NCBI GenBank assembly: GCA_031549115.1
Contig: JAVBQJ010000023.1
Coordinates: 1 to 64,000 of the forward strand
DNA from: JAVBQJ01 sp031549115
GTDB lineage: Bacteria > Verrucomicrobiota > Lentisphaeria > Victivallales > Victivallaceae
Direction of reading: 5' to 3'
DNA: 64,000 nt
Translations under genes and position numbers: made by a program
Notes under the pieces: model-generated
Database searches by the model: none
What the model saw: the letters and a program-made list of their open reading frames with translations, nothing else
What the model was told of the DNA's origin: nothing
Shown: piece by piece, positions 32,648-41,085 of the stretch
Numbering within the stretch: the first letter of the stretch is position 1
Layout: every line of letters starts with the position of its first letter

Positions 32648-34891
32648 ATGAAGAAATTTTGTTTGTGTGTTTGCCGGGTCGCCGCCCTGTTGCTGGGCGG
32701 AGCGGCGATGGCGCAGTGGGAAAACGCGCTGGCTCCACAGGGGATTCCGGTGGAGTGGCCGGCCGCGGAAGCCCGCACGATCGTGTTGACCGCCGAGGCC
32801 ACCCCGCAAGAGCGGTTCGCGGCGCAACTGCTGCAGAATGCCGTCCGCAAGATGACCGGTGTCGAATGGCCGGTGGCGGCGGAAGCTCCCGCGGGCCGCG
32901 GAATCTATCTGGGAACCGAGGATGCTCTGGCGCCGGACGGTTACCGGTTGCGTGAAGAAAACGGCGACTGGCACTTCACCGGCGGCGTCCGCCGGGGACC
33001 GGTCAACGCGGTACTGGCTTTTCTGGAAGAGGACCTGGGTTGGCGTCATTACACGATTTTCGGTACGGAGTCGTTTCCCGACCTGCGCGGTAAAAAGCTG
33101 CACGTGGTACCGCGCGCCTACAATCCGCCGCTGGAGGTCCGCGAAGTCCATATCCGGGAGGCGTGGGATCCGGATTGGGTGCTGCTGAACCGGGCGGCGC
33201 CGATGTTCGATCCGATCGGACCGCAGGTGAACCGTGACGCCGGCGGCGTCCGCCATTATCCGGTGGGCGGCTGGTTCGCCCACTCGTTTGCCAGGCTGGC
33301 TCCCGATTCGGCGTTGCTGGCCGGGCACCCGGAGTATTTCGCCGAAATCAACGGCGTGCGCCAAGCCGGAAATATCTGCCTCAGCAACCCGGAAACGCTG
33401 AAGATCGTGGTGGCCAACGCACTGAAAATTCTGGACGCCCAACCGGACGCGGATCTCTTCGGCATCTCCCAGAACGACGGCGACAACGTGATCTGTACTT
33501 GTCAGGAGTGCCGGGCCGTGGCCGAAGCCGAAGGCGGCAATTGCGGTCCGCTGTTGAACTTCGTGAACCGGGCGGCGGAGCTGATCGCCCGGAAGTACCC
33601 GGACTGCAAGATATCCACCCTGGCCTACATGGAAACCTATCAGCGCCCGAAGACCATCCGTCCGGCGAAAAATGTGGTGGTCTTTCTGGCGACCGACCGG
33701 CACGCGTGGAACAATCCGTTTCATTACGTCGATGAAACCGACGGCTTCCGCCGGGCGCTGGCGGAGTGGAACGACACCGGCGCCGAAATTCACATCTGGG
33801 ACTATGTCTTCGGCGACAACCAGCACTGGCTGAACCCTTCGCCGAACTTCGACGCGGTGGCATACAATCTGCGCTTTTATCTGCGGAACGAAAACGTCAC
33901 CGGCATGCTGCTCCAGGACAATTATTGCAGCACCGGCGATTCCCGCGGCGCGCTCAAGAACTGGCTGATGACCAAACTGATGTGGAATCCGGACTGGGAT
34001 GTCCGCGCGCTGGAGCGGGATTTCTGCTTCGGCTACTATGGTGCCGCCGGTGAATACATGCAGCAGTACAACGAGCTGCTGCGCCGGGAGTGGGAACGCT
34101 ATCACGGTTCGGTGCGGCCGGCAAACCGGACCGGTTTCACGGTCGGTCCGGGGTTCCACGCCGAAGCGAAAGCCCTGCTGACGCAGGCGCTGCAGGCGGT
34201 CGCGGGCGACGCCTTCCTGACCCGCGAGGTGGAGCGCGAAATGCTTTGTCTCGACTATCAGGAGCTCAATTCCGGCCGCCGCAACGACGAGAGCATCGCC
34301 GCTTATCTGGCCCGCCTGGAAACATTCCGCGCCAAATGCGCCGAGCTGGGCATAGAGAGTTTCGCCGAGGCCCAGGCGCCGTCCAGCAAGTTCGCCGCCT
34401 GGAAATTCGGTCAACTGCGCCAGGAGCAGACTGTGGAGTATCCCGGAACCCAGTTGTATTGGCTGGACAGTCCACGGCTTTACGACCTGGGCACCACCAG
34501 CGCCCGAATCGTCGACGACGCGCTGGTGCCGGGCGGTTTCGCCATCTTCCAACCCCCGTCCAGGGATTGGACGGTTCAATGGCCGACCGGCGGCGATTTC
34601 GGCTTCGAAACCAAATACATGCTGCGGATACGGGTGCGCGCCGGCAAGATCCACCGGACGGACGGAACGGCGCTGTGCTTCGGGCTGCACCCCGACTTCA
34701 ATTGCGACGTACCCGCCTCGGCGCTTTCGGAGGACGAATACCGTTGGGTGGAGAGCGGCCAATGGGTCAAGCGGCCGGCCGGACAAAACATCTACATCTG
34801 CCAGCCGGAATCGGGCGTGACCGACGGCATCTACATCGAACGGGCGGAATTCGTCCCGGAACCGGAGTGGCAAAAAGCCCACTCGAAATAA
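32648..34891 (+). CDS. DUF4838 domain-containing secreted protein, locus B
   Basis: A 747-residue protein with a signal peptide (MKKFCLCVCRVAALLLGGAAMA). The N-terminal GH20b-like domain (about 30-155: TPQERFAAQLLQNAV, NAVLAFLEEDLGWRHY) precedes the DUF4838 barrel with HPEYFAEINGVRQ. The motif ISQNDGDNVICTCQEC gives Cys283, Cys285 and Cys288. A C-terminal region (about 560-747: YPGTQLYWLDSPRLYDLG, YMLRIRVRAG) looks like a beta-sandwich, possibly carbohydrate-binding. It is the last gene of locus B and is followed by a bidirectional hairpin. Confidence 0.85.
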   Translation: MKKFCLCVCRVAALLLGGAAMAQWENALAPQGIPVEWPAAEARTIVLTAEATPQERFAAQLLQNAVRKMTGVEWPVAAEAPAGRGIYLGTEDALAPDGYRLREENGDWHFTGGVRRGPVNAVLAFLEEDLGWRHYTIFGTESFPDLRGKKLHVVPRAYNPPLEVREVHIREAWDPDWVLLNRAAPMFDPIGPQVNRDAGGVRHYPVGGWFAHSFARLAPDSALLAGHPEYFAEINGVRQAGNICLSNPETLKIVVANALKILDAQPDADLFGISQNDGDNVICTCQECRAVAEAEGGNCGPLLNFVNRAAELIARKYPDCKISTLAYMETYQRPKTIRPAKNVVVFLATDRHAWNNPFHYVDETDGFRRALAEWNDTGAEIHIWDYVFGDNQHWLNPSPNFDAVAYNLRFYLRNENVTGMLLQDNYCSTGDSRGALKNWLMTKLMWNPDWDVRALERDFCFGYYGAAGEYMQQYNELLRREWERYHGSVRPANRTGFTVGPGFHAEAKALLTQALQAVAGDAFLTREVEREMLCLDYQELNSGRRNDESIAAYLARLETFRAKCAELGIESFAEAQAPSSKFAAWKFGQLRQEQTVEYPGTQLYWLDSPRLYDLGTTSARIVDDALVPGGFAIFQPPSRDWTVQWPTGGDFGFETKYMLRIRVRAGKIHRTDGTALCFGLHPDFNCDVPASALSEDEYRWVESGQWVKRPAGQNIYICQPESGVTDGIYIERAEFVPEPEWQKAHSK

Positions 34892-34906
34892 CATAGCAGG
34901 CGAAAG

Positions 34907-34945
34907 AAAGGCCGCTTTCCGGATTAAAACGGAAAGCGGCCTTTT
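34907..34945. terminator. bidirectional hairpin terminator
   Basis: A 15-bp stem (34907-34921 with 34930-34944) with an 8-base loop lies between the convergent DUF4838 (+) and GH3 (-) genes. T-rich ends on both sides suggest it serves both directions. Confidence 0.75.
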
Positions 34946-34960
34946 GGCAGCACCGGAGCC

Positions 34961-37501
34961 TCAGTCGGCCAGCGTGATGGTTTCACAGGCGAAAATATCG
35001 GCGGCGGAGGTACCGCCGTAAAGCCGGTACTCACCCGGATACACCGTCCAGCGCTTCGAACGCGGCTCCCAGCAGGCGAAATCGCGCCACGCCAGCGGCA
35101 ATTCAATCTCGGTGGATTCGCCCGGCGCCAGCGTCACCTTGGCAAAGCCTTTCAGCTCCTTGACCGGGCGTTCCAACACCGGATCGACCGCGCCGACATA
35201 CAGCTGAATCACCTGGCCGGCGCTGCGTTTGCCGGTATTGGTCACCGTGAAGGTCACCCAGACCCGCGGCGCCGCCGTCCGTGCCGACTCCACCGTACAG
35301 CCGGTCAACTGCTGCCGGAAGGTCGTATAGGTCAAACCGAAACCGAACGGAAAGCGCGGCGCGATTCCGGCCCGGTCGAAGTGGCGGTAGCCGATGAACA
35401 TCCCCTCTTTGTAAACCGTATTCGGGTCATCTCCGGTGCGCTCTCCCGGATAGCTGCCGTTGGCGTGGCAGGCGTAATCCACCAGCCGCCGCCCCCAGGT
35501 ACACGGCAAACGCCCGCCGGGAGCTGCTTCGCCGAAGAGCACCCGGGCGAGCACCGTCCCCGCGCTCTCACCGGCATACCAGGTTTCCAGCAGCGCGCCG
35601 ACCCGGTCGATCCACGGTTCGACGGAAACCACCGAGCCGTTGACCAGCACCACCGCGCAGCGCGGATTGGCGGCGGCGAAGTCCGCGATCCAGGCGTCCT
35701 GTTCGGCCGGGAGCTGCAACCCCGGAATATCGGCGCACGGGACATCGCCCCACCCCAGCGCTTCCTTGTCGTAAAGGTGATGGGTGCCGCCGACGAAGAT
35801 CACCGCGTCGGCTTCGCGGGCCGCGGCCAGCGCCGCCTCGCGCCCGGCGGTATCCGCTTCGCGCCAGCCGAAACGCAGCTGCGCGCCCGGCGTATAGTAC
35901 GCATAATATTCGACTTCGAGCTTCGCGCCCGGCGCCGTCCCGGCGTCGAAGTGGTATTTCGCACCGATCAGCGAAGACTTCGCGGCGTCGATCACCGTCT
36001 TGCCGTCGAGCTTCACCACCAAGCGCCCGTGCTGGGCGTGGAACACCATATCCGCCGCCCCCTGCGACGGCGGCCGCAGAATACCGGTGACGCGCAGGGC
36101 AAAGTGCTCCTTCGGCACCTCCCCGTCGCTGCCGCCCGCGGTCTGCGCGCCGGCGCCGGCCCAATTCCAGATGCCCTCGGTGTCGGCGCGGGTGAACAAC
36201 GGCTTGCCGCCGGAAGCCAAATCGGCATCCTCGGCGAAGTATTCACACGCCAATCCGGCGGCGCCAAACAGACCCACCGGACACAGGCTGTCGTGATCGA
36301 ATTTCACCACCGGGAAGTATTCCACCTTGAAGCCGTGCGCCGCGCCGTACGCTTTGAGTCCGGCCGCCGGCGTCACTTCGCGGTCGGAAAAGACCGCGCC
36401 GGAACCGCCGCAAAATTCCAGAGTGCCGCGATGCTGCCGGAAATCCGCGTTGGGTCCGACCACCACCAGGCGCTTTACTTTCGCCGGATCCAGCGGCAGC
36501 AGGCCGTTTTCGTTCTTCAACAGCGTCATGCCGCCGAGCGCGACCGCGGCCGCCGTCTCCAACTGCTGCTTCCCGGCAGTTTCAGCCGTCGGTTTGGCAT
36601 CGTCCATCACCCCGGCGCGGTACATCATCCGCAACACCCGGCGCACCTTCCCGTCGACCACGGTCTCCGGCACTGCGCCGGCTTGCACCGCATCCACCAA
36701 CGCTTTGCCGAAAACCCCGCCTTCGGACGGACACCCCATCTCCAGATCGAGGCCGCCGAGCGCACAGCCGACGGTATGATGCGCGCCGCCCCAGTCGGAA
36801 ACCATCACGCCGTCGAAGCCCCATTCGCCCTTGGCGATCATCTCCTGGAGGAATCCGCATTCGGCGGCATACTGCCCGTTGATCCGGTTGTAGCTCGACA
36901 TCATCATCCACGGCTGCGACTCTTTGGTCACGATCTCGAACGCGGTCAGATACAGTTCGCGCAGGGTGCGTTCGTCGACTTCCGAGCTGCCGGTGGTGCG
37001 GCAGATTTCCTGGTTGTTGAGCGCCAGGTGCTTCGGCGTGGCGGCCACGCCGAAGCACTGGCAGCCGCGAATGTACCCGGCGGCGGTTTTTCCGGCCAGG
37101 AACGGGTCTTCGCCATAGTATTCGAAATTCCGGCCGTTCAACGGCGTGCGCATCAGGTTGAAACCGGGGCCGAGGCTGGCCTGCACATTGACGCTGGCGG
37201 CGTCGCGGCCGATCGCCTCGCCGTAGGCTGCGGCGGCGGCGGGGTCGAAGTTCGCCGCCAGCGCGATTCCGGCCGGAAGCGCGGTGGTCTGGCGTCCGTC
37301 TTCGGTACGGCCGGCGGCCAGACGGACCCCCTGCGGTCCATCGGACATCTGCAGCAGCGGGATTCCGAGCCGGTCGATCCCGCCGACCTCCATGGTGGTG
37401 CAGCCGTGGCACAAGTGGACTTTTTCCTCCAGCGTCAGACGCCCGATGAGATCGTCGATCCGCAGCTCGACGGGAAGTTTGCGGTTCTGGTACGGCAGCA
37501 T
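34961..37501 (-). CDS. GH3 beta-glucosidase-type glycoside hydrolase
   Basis: An 846-residue GH3 enzyme. The N-terminal barrel carries PKHLALNNQE (Lys157-His158) and the nucleophile Asp236 in DGVMVSDWGG. A PA14-like insert lies at about 390-545 (CEYFAEDADLASGGKPLF, VFHAQHGRLVVKLDGKTVI). The alpha/beta sandwich domain and a fibronectin-III-like tail follow (FPFGFGLTYTTF, GQVIQLYVGAVDPVLERPV, FAKVTLAPGESTEIEL). No signal peptide is visible, so it probably acts in the cytoplasm on imported oligosaccharides. The ATG at 37501 has AGGGGG upstream; the frame extends to 37567. It is divergent from speD. Confidence 0.93.
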   Translation of the reverse strand: MLPYQNRKLPVELRIDDLIGRLTLEEKVHLCHGCTTMEVGGIDRLGIPLLQMSDGPQGVRLAAGRTEDGRQTTALPAGIALAANFDPAAAAAYGEAIGRDAASVNVQASLGPGFNLMRTPLNGRNFEYYGEDPFLAGKTAAGYIRGCQCFGVAATPKHLALNNQEICRTTGSSEVDERTLRELYLTAFEIVTKESQPWMMMSSYNRINGQYAAECGFLQEMIAKGEWGFDGVMVSDWGGAHHTVGCALGGLDLEMGCPSEGGVFGKALVDAVQAGAVPETVVDGKVRRVLRMMYRAGVMDDAKPTAETAGKQQLETAAAVALGGMTLLKNENGLLPLDPAKVKRLVVVGPNADFRQHRGTLEFCGGSGAVFSDREVTPAAGLKAYGAAHGFKVEYFPVVKFDHDSLCPVGLFGAAGLACEYFAEDADLASGGKPLFTRADTEGIWNWAGAGAQTAGGSDGEVPKEHFALRVTGILRPPSQGAADMVFHAQHGRLVVKLDGKTVIDAAKSSLIGAKYHFDAGTAPGAKLEVEYYAYYTPGAQLRFGWREADTAGREAALAAAREADAVIFVGGTHHLYDKEALGWGDVPCADIPGLQLPAEQDAWIADFAAANPRCAVVLVNGSVVSVEPWIDRVGALLETWYAGESAGTVLARVLFGEAAPGGRLPCTWGRRLVDYACHANGSYPGERTGDDPNTVYKEGMFIGYRHFDRAGIAPRFPFGFGLTYTTFRQQLTGCTVESARTAAPRVWVTFTVTNTGKRSAGQVIQLYVGAVDPVLERPVKELKGFAKVTLAPGESTEIELPLAWRDFACWEPRSKRWTVYPGEYRLYGGTSAADIFACETITLAD

Positions 37502-37546
37502 GGTTTCCCCCTTACGTTTTTGTGCTTTCCATGTGGTAATCGGGAT

Positions 37547-37574
37547 AATATACCCTCCTTTTCCCATTTTTCAC
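37547..37574 (-). promoter_or_regulatory. weak promoter candidate for GH3 gene
   Basis: On the minus strand, GTGAAA (37569-37574), a 16-base spacer and TATATT (37547-37552). The -35 is a poor match. Confidence 0.3.
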
Positions 37575-37596
37575 CTGTCCATTCGGGAGAAATGCG

Positions 37597-37625
37597 TTGA
37601 AAAATATCATAGACCGGTCTATATT
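37597..37625 (+). promoter_or_regulatory. promoter of the speD operon with palindromic operator
   Basis: TTGAAA (37597-37602), a 17-base spacer and TATATT (37620-37625). A perfect 14-bp palindrome ATAGACCGGTCTAT (37609-37622) fills the spacer and enters the -10. This is the geometry of a repressor site, and it could also affect the divergent GH3 gene. Confidence 0.7.
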
Positions 37626-37655
37626 ATGCACAAATATTATACAGGAGACACTCGA

Positions 37656-38084
37656 ATGGAAACGACGCAACCGGAAGACTACGGACCGCACCTGATGCTG
37701 CGCATCGGCTCCATCGAGCGCCTGGACGCCTGCCGCAATGCGGAATTGCTGTCCGGTTTCCTGGTTGAGCTGGTCCGGGAGCTGGGGATGCGGATTCTGT
37801 CCGGTCCCTGCATGGGTTATGAAACCGGCGATCCGGCGCACGTCGGCCACTCCGGCGTGGTGATCCTTTACGAATCCCACGCGGCCATTCACACCTACCC
37901 GGAGATGCGGCAGGCATTTGTGGATATATTCTCGTGCAAACCGTTCGATCCGGCGCAGGTATTCGAGGTGCTCCGCCGTTATTTCGGCGGTTTCGAAGTC
38001 ATCGAGGAAAATCTGCTGAGCCGCGGGGTGCACTGGCAGCACGATGCCCGCGCGGCGCTGACCGCGTGGCAGAGCCGGAAATAA
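37656..38084 (+). CDS. speD: S-adenosylmethionine decarboxylase-like (SpeD) proenzyme
   Basis: A 142-residue pyruvoyl-enzyme precursor of the prokaryotic SpeD family, which normally decarboxylates S-adenosylmethionine to give the aminopropyl donor for spermidine. Key residues align with Thermotoga AdoMetDC: cleavage Ser74 in YESHAAIHTYPE, His79 (+5) and Cys94 (+20) in DIFSCKPFD. Self-cleavage at Glu73-Ser74 is therefore expected. Some SpeD homologues act on other amino acids, and no spermidine synthase gene is nearby, so the substrate is not certain. AGGAG precedes the ATG. It heads an operon with the sensor-MFS fusion, formyltransferase and SpoIIE phosphatase. Confidence 0.85.
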   Translation: METTQPEDYGPHLMLRIGSIERLDACRNAELLSGFLVELVRELGMRILSGPCMGYETGDPAHVGHSGVVILYESHAAIHTYPEMRQAFVDIFSCKPFDPAQVFEVLRRYFGGFEVIEENLLSRGVHWQHDARAALTAWQSRK

Positions 38085-38088
38085 GGCC

Positions 38089-41085
38089 ATGAAGGAAAAT
38101 ACACATCATCGCCGTCTGCTGTTGTGGTTTTCTTTGCTGCTGCTCGCGGGCGGCATGCTGACGCTCTGGAACCAACGCGGTTATTTGCAAACCGCATATC
38201 TCTCCGGATGGATCCCATTCTCCTGCCCGACCTATGCGGCACCGGGGCCGGACGGACGCCTCGCCGTGGTCGATTCGACCCAGCGGCGGGTGCTGGCGCT
38301 GAACGCGGACGGGCAATTGGAGTTCATGGTCACCGGCGGCAGCCGGGACAGCGGCCGCTTTTTCAATGCCTTTAAGGCCATTCCCGGTCCCGGAGACAGC
38401 GTACTGGTGCTGAACAGCGTCCCGGACCAGCGCGGCGTCTACCACCGGCGCGAAGAAATCCTCCAGATTTCCCCCGACGGCACCGGCAAGGTGCTTTACC
38501 GCCTGCTCCACAATCCGACGCTGCCGGACCACACGCTGCTGCGTCACGGCCGTCTGCGCAGCCTCACCTGGGACGGCGAAATCCTCCGCTGGTTCGAATG
38601 CCTGCCCGAGGGGTTGGCGGCGCGGATGATGCCTCTGCCGGGAAGTCACGCCGTCACCGAAGCGGTATTCCCGGTGCCCGACGCCAATTGGCACGTCGCT
38701 TTCGCCGCCCGTGAAAACGCGGATTCCGCCGTCTATACGCATAAAAACGGCGGCATTTACCGCATCGCCGCCGCTTTCGACGCCCAACCGGAGCTGCTGT
38801 ATGAGCCGGGCGCCGCGGCGCCGCCGACGCGCAAACCGTGGGAGGTGGTCTGTGACGGCGACGGCAATATTCTCTTCGCCGATATGATCGGCCGCACCGT
38901 CCGGAAGCTGTCCGGCGACACCGCGGTCGAACTCGTGCAATGGCCCGGCGGAGTCAAGGCGCCCGAGCTCTACCGGCTCGGCGCTGCGGGGAAACGCTTC
39001 GTCGGCTGTACGGAGTCCGGTATTTTCGAAAGCTCCGTCGACCGCCTGCGGGCGGAACCGACCATCGTCGACGGCGCGCCGTTGTCCCCGGCGCTGCAAT
39101 GGCGCCTGGCGTTCGCGGCGCTCGCGCTGGCGGCGCTGCTGCTCGGCGCCGCCGGGAGCGCATGGTACGCATCGAAACTGGAATATGACTGGAAGGTGCC
39201 TCCGGTGGCATGGTTGTTCGTGGGACTGGTGGTCGTGATGGGAGTGGCGGCGTATGTGGCCGGCTCCGGATTGATCCGGGATTTTTCGCGGCGTAACGAC
39301 CAGCAGACGCTCCGGCACCTGACCCAGTTGATCCGTTCGACCGCGGCCGCCCTCGACGGCGACCGCATCGGGCGGCTGAACCACCCGTCCGATTATATGA
39401 ACGAAGACTACCGGGCGCTGCGCCGCGAGCTCGATCTTCTGTTTCCGGTCGACGCCGAAAACAGCGACGGCTTTTATTATGTCATCAACCGGGTCATCGA
39501 CGGGCAGCTGTACGGGATGATCTGGCAGGAGAGTTCGATCGGGCTGTTCCATCCGTTCAACTTTTTCGATCCCGAATTCCCCGATTCGTCGTTCCGGGAT
39601 GCGCAAGCCGGGTTGATCCGCACGGCCAATGTCGAAGATGTGACCGGCAGCTGGCTGTTCGGGGTGGGGCCGATCCTCGACAGCGCGGGCAATGTCGCAG
39701 GCTTGCTGGAGATCGGTACGGATAACTACGTCTTCGCCGCGCGCAACCAGAGGCTGATTCAGAGCACCATCCTGGATATCGTCACGGTGCTGATCGTGGT
39801 CGCGCTGGTGCTGCTGGAAGCAGTATATTTCTTCGAGTTGAAGCGCAAAACCAAACAGAACCAGCCGTACGACACCGCGGACACCACACCGGTATTTTTC
39901 ACCCGCCCGTTCATCTTCCTTTACTTCAGCGCCAGTTCGATGCCGCTGGCGTTCGTGCCGCTGATGATGAAAGATTTCTATGCGCCGGTGCCGTTCCTCT
40001 CCGAAGGCCTGGTGCTGGCGCTGCCGATTTCGGTCAATATGCTCGCCTTCGGCATCGGCAACTGGATCGCCGGCAACCACACCCGCCGGGGCACCACCCG
40101 GAAGATCATCTACTGGGGATTATGGCTGTCCGCCGCCGGTTTCGCCGCGTCGGCGCTGGCGACCGGCATGACCGGCTTCGTGCTGGCGCGCGGCCTCGTC
40201 GGTCTCGGCAACGGCTTCGCCTTCATCGGCATACGAAGCATCCTGCTGCTGGACGATCGCAAACGCTTCAAGGACACCGGCTATGCGCACTTCTACGCCG
40301 GCATGACCGCCGGAATCAATGTCGGGCTGATTCTCGGCGCCCTGATCGCGGATGCCTGGAGTTACCGGACCGCCTTCTGGATTTCCACGCTATTGCTCGC
40401 CGGCGCGATCGGCTTCGAAATGAAGTTCATGCGCCGGATCGTCGCCGGATTCGCGGAAGGGACGGAAGCGCCGCGGGAGCGGTGCAAAGGTGTCTTCCGC
40501 CGCTTCATCACCGATCCACACGCGTTGGCGTTCATCTTTCTGGATATCATTCCAGCTTACACCATCGCGGCGTTCATGTTCTACTTCTTCCCCTTGTTCG
40601 CCGAAAGCAACGGGATGGGCACCGCCGACATCGGGCGCTGGATGCTGTTCGCGGGGGTGCTGACGATCCTGTTCGGCCCGACGCTGACGCGCTCGATCTC
40701 GCAAGGACTCGGGACCCGGCGCGGAATGTACTTCGCACTCACGGTATGGAGCGCGTCGATTCTGGTGTTCGCGGTTACCGGCAGTTTGGAAGGGGCGATC
40801 CTGACGCTGCTGGCGATGGGTCTGGCGGATGGCTTCGCGGCGCCGTTCTGCAACAATTATTTCCTGACCCTGAATGCGTCGCAGCGGGCCGGAGAAGAAC
40901 GGGCGGTGTCGTATTTCGAACTGGCGGGCAAGGCCGGCGATACGCTCGGGCCGGTGATTTTCGCCTTTGCGCTGGGCTTCGGCCAGACGCGCGGCGTGGC
41001 GGCGATCAGCATGGCTTGCCTCTTGTTCGTCGTATTGCTGTACGGCGTGGACCGCTGGTATCACCGGAAAGGACCGGGATTATGA
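38089..41085 (+). CDS. sensor-MFS fusion: beta-propeller, Cache-like domain and MFS transporter
   Basis: A 998-residue inner-membrane protein. Order: helix (about 11-26); periplasmic NHL/beta-propeller-like domain (40-330, with repeats such as PDGRLAVVDSTQRRVLALNADG); two helices (339-360, 373-393); a second periplasmic domain resembling Cache/PAS-like sensors (395-555, DGFYYVINRVIDGQLYGM, VGPILDSAGNVAGLLEIGTD); a helix (561-583); and an MFS module (603-990, FVLARGLVGLGNGFAFIGIR, SYRTAFWISTLLL). It ends in an ATGA overlap with the formyltransferase. I infer that ligand sensing outside the membrane is coupled to transport or signalling. Domain names are by pattern, not by search. Confidence 0.72.
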   Translation: MKENTHHRRLLLWFSLLLLAGGMLTLWNQRGYLQTAYLSGWIPFSCPTYAAPGPDGRLAVVDSTQRRVLALNADGQLEFMVTGGSRDSGRFFNAFKAIPGPGDSVLVLNSVPDQRGVYHRREEILQISPDGTGKVLYRLLHNPTLPDHTLLRHGRLRSLTWDGEILRWFECLPEGLAARMMPLPGSHAVTEAVFPVPDANWHVAFAARENADSAVYTHKNGGIYRIAAAFDAQPELLYEPGAAAPPTRKPWEVVCDGDGNILFADMIGRTVRKLSGDTAVELVQWPGGVKAPELYRLGAAGKRFVGCTESGIFESSVDRLRAEPTIVDGAPLSPALQWRLAFAALALAALLLGAAGSAWYASKLEYDWKVPPVAWLFVGLVVVMGVAAYVAGSGLIRDFSRRNDQQTLRHLTQLIRSTAAALDGDRIGRLNHPSDYMNEDYRALRRELDLLFPVDAENSDGFYYVINRVIDGQLYGMIWQESSIGLFHPFNFFDPEFPDSSFRDAQAGLIRTANVEDVTGSWLFGVGPILDSAGNVAGLLEIGTDNYVFAARNQRLIQSTILDIVTVLIVVALVLLEAVYFFELKRKTKQNQPYDTADTTPVFFTRPFIFLYFSASSMPLAFVPLMMKDFYAPVPFLSEGLVLALPISVNMLAFGIGNWIAGNHTRRGTTRKIIYWGLWLSAAGFAASALATGMTGFVLARGLVGLGNGFAFIGIRSILLLDDRKRFKDTGYAHFYAGMTAGINVGLILGALIADAWSYRTAFWISTLLLAGAIGFEMKFMRRIVAGFAEGTEAPRERCKGVFRRFITDPHALAFIFLDIIPAYTIAAFMFYFFPLFAESNGMGTADIGRWMLFAGVLTILFGPTLTRSISQGLGTRRGMYFALTVWSASILVFAVTGSLEGAILTLLAMGLADGFAAPFCNNYFLTLNASQRAGEERAVSYFELAGKAGDTLGPVIFAFALGFGQTRGVAAISMACLLFVVLLYGVDRWYHRKGPGL

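Noticed and set aside
32462..34894. Reverse open frame of about 810 codons opposite the locus B DUF4838 gene
   Set aside because: Antisense shadow of a clear DUF4838 gene; no start signal and low-quality composition.
35381..37600. Forward open frame of about 739 codons opposite the GH3 gene
   Set aside because: Antisense shadow of a gene with all GH3 motifs.
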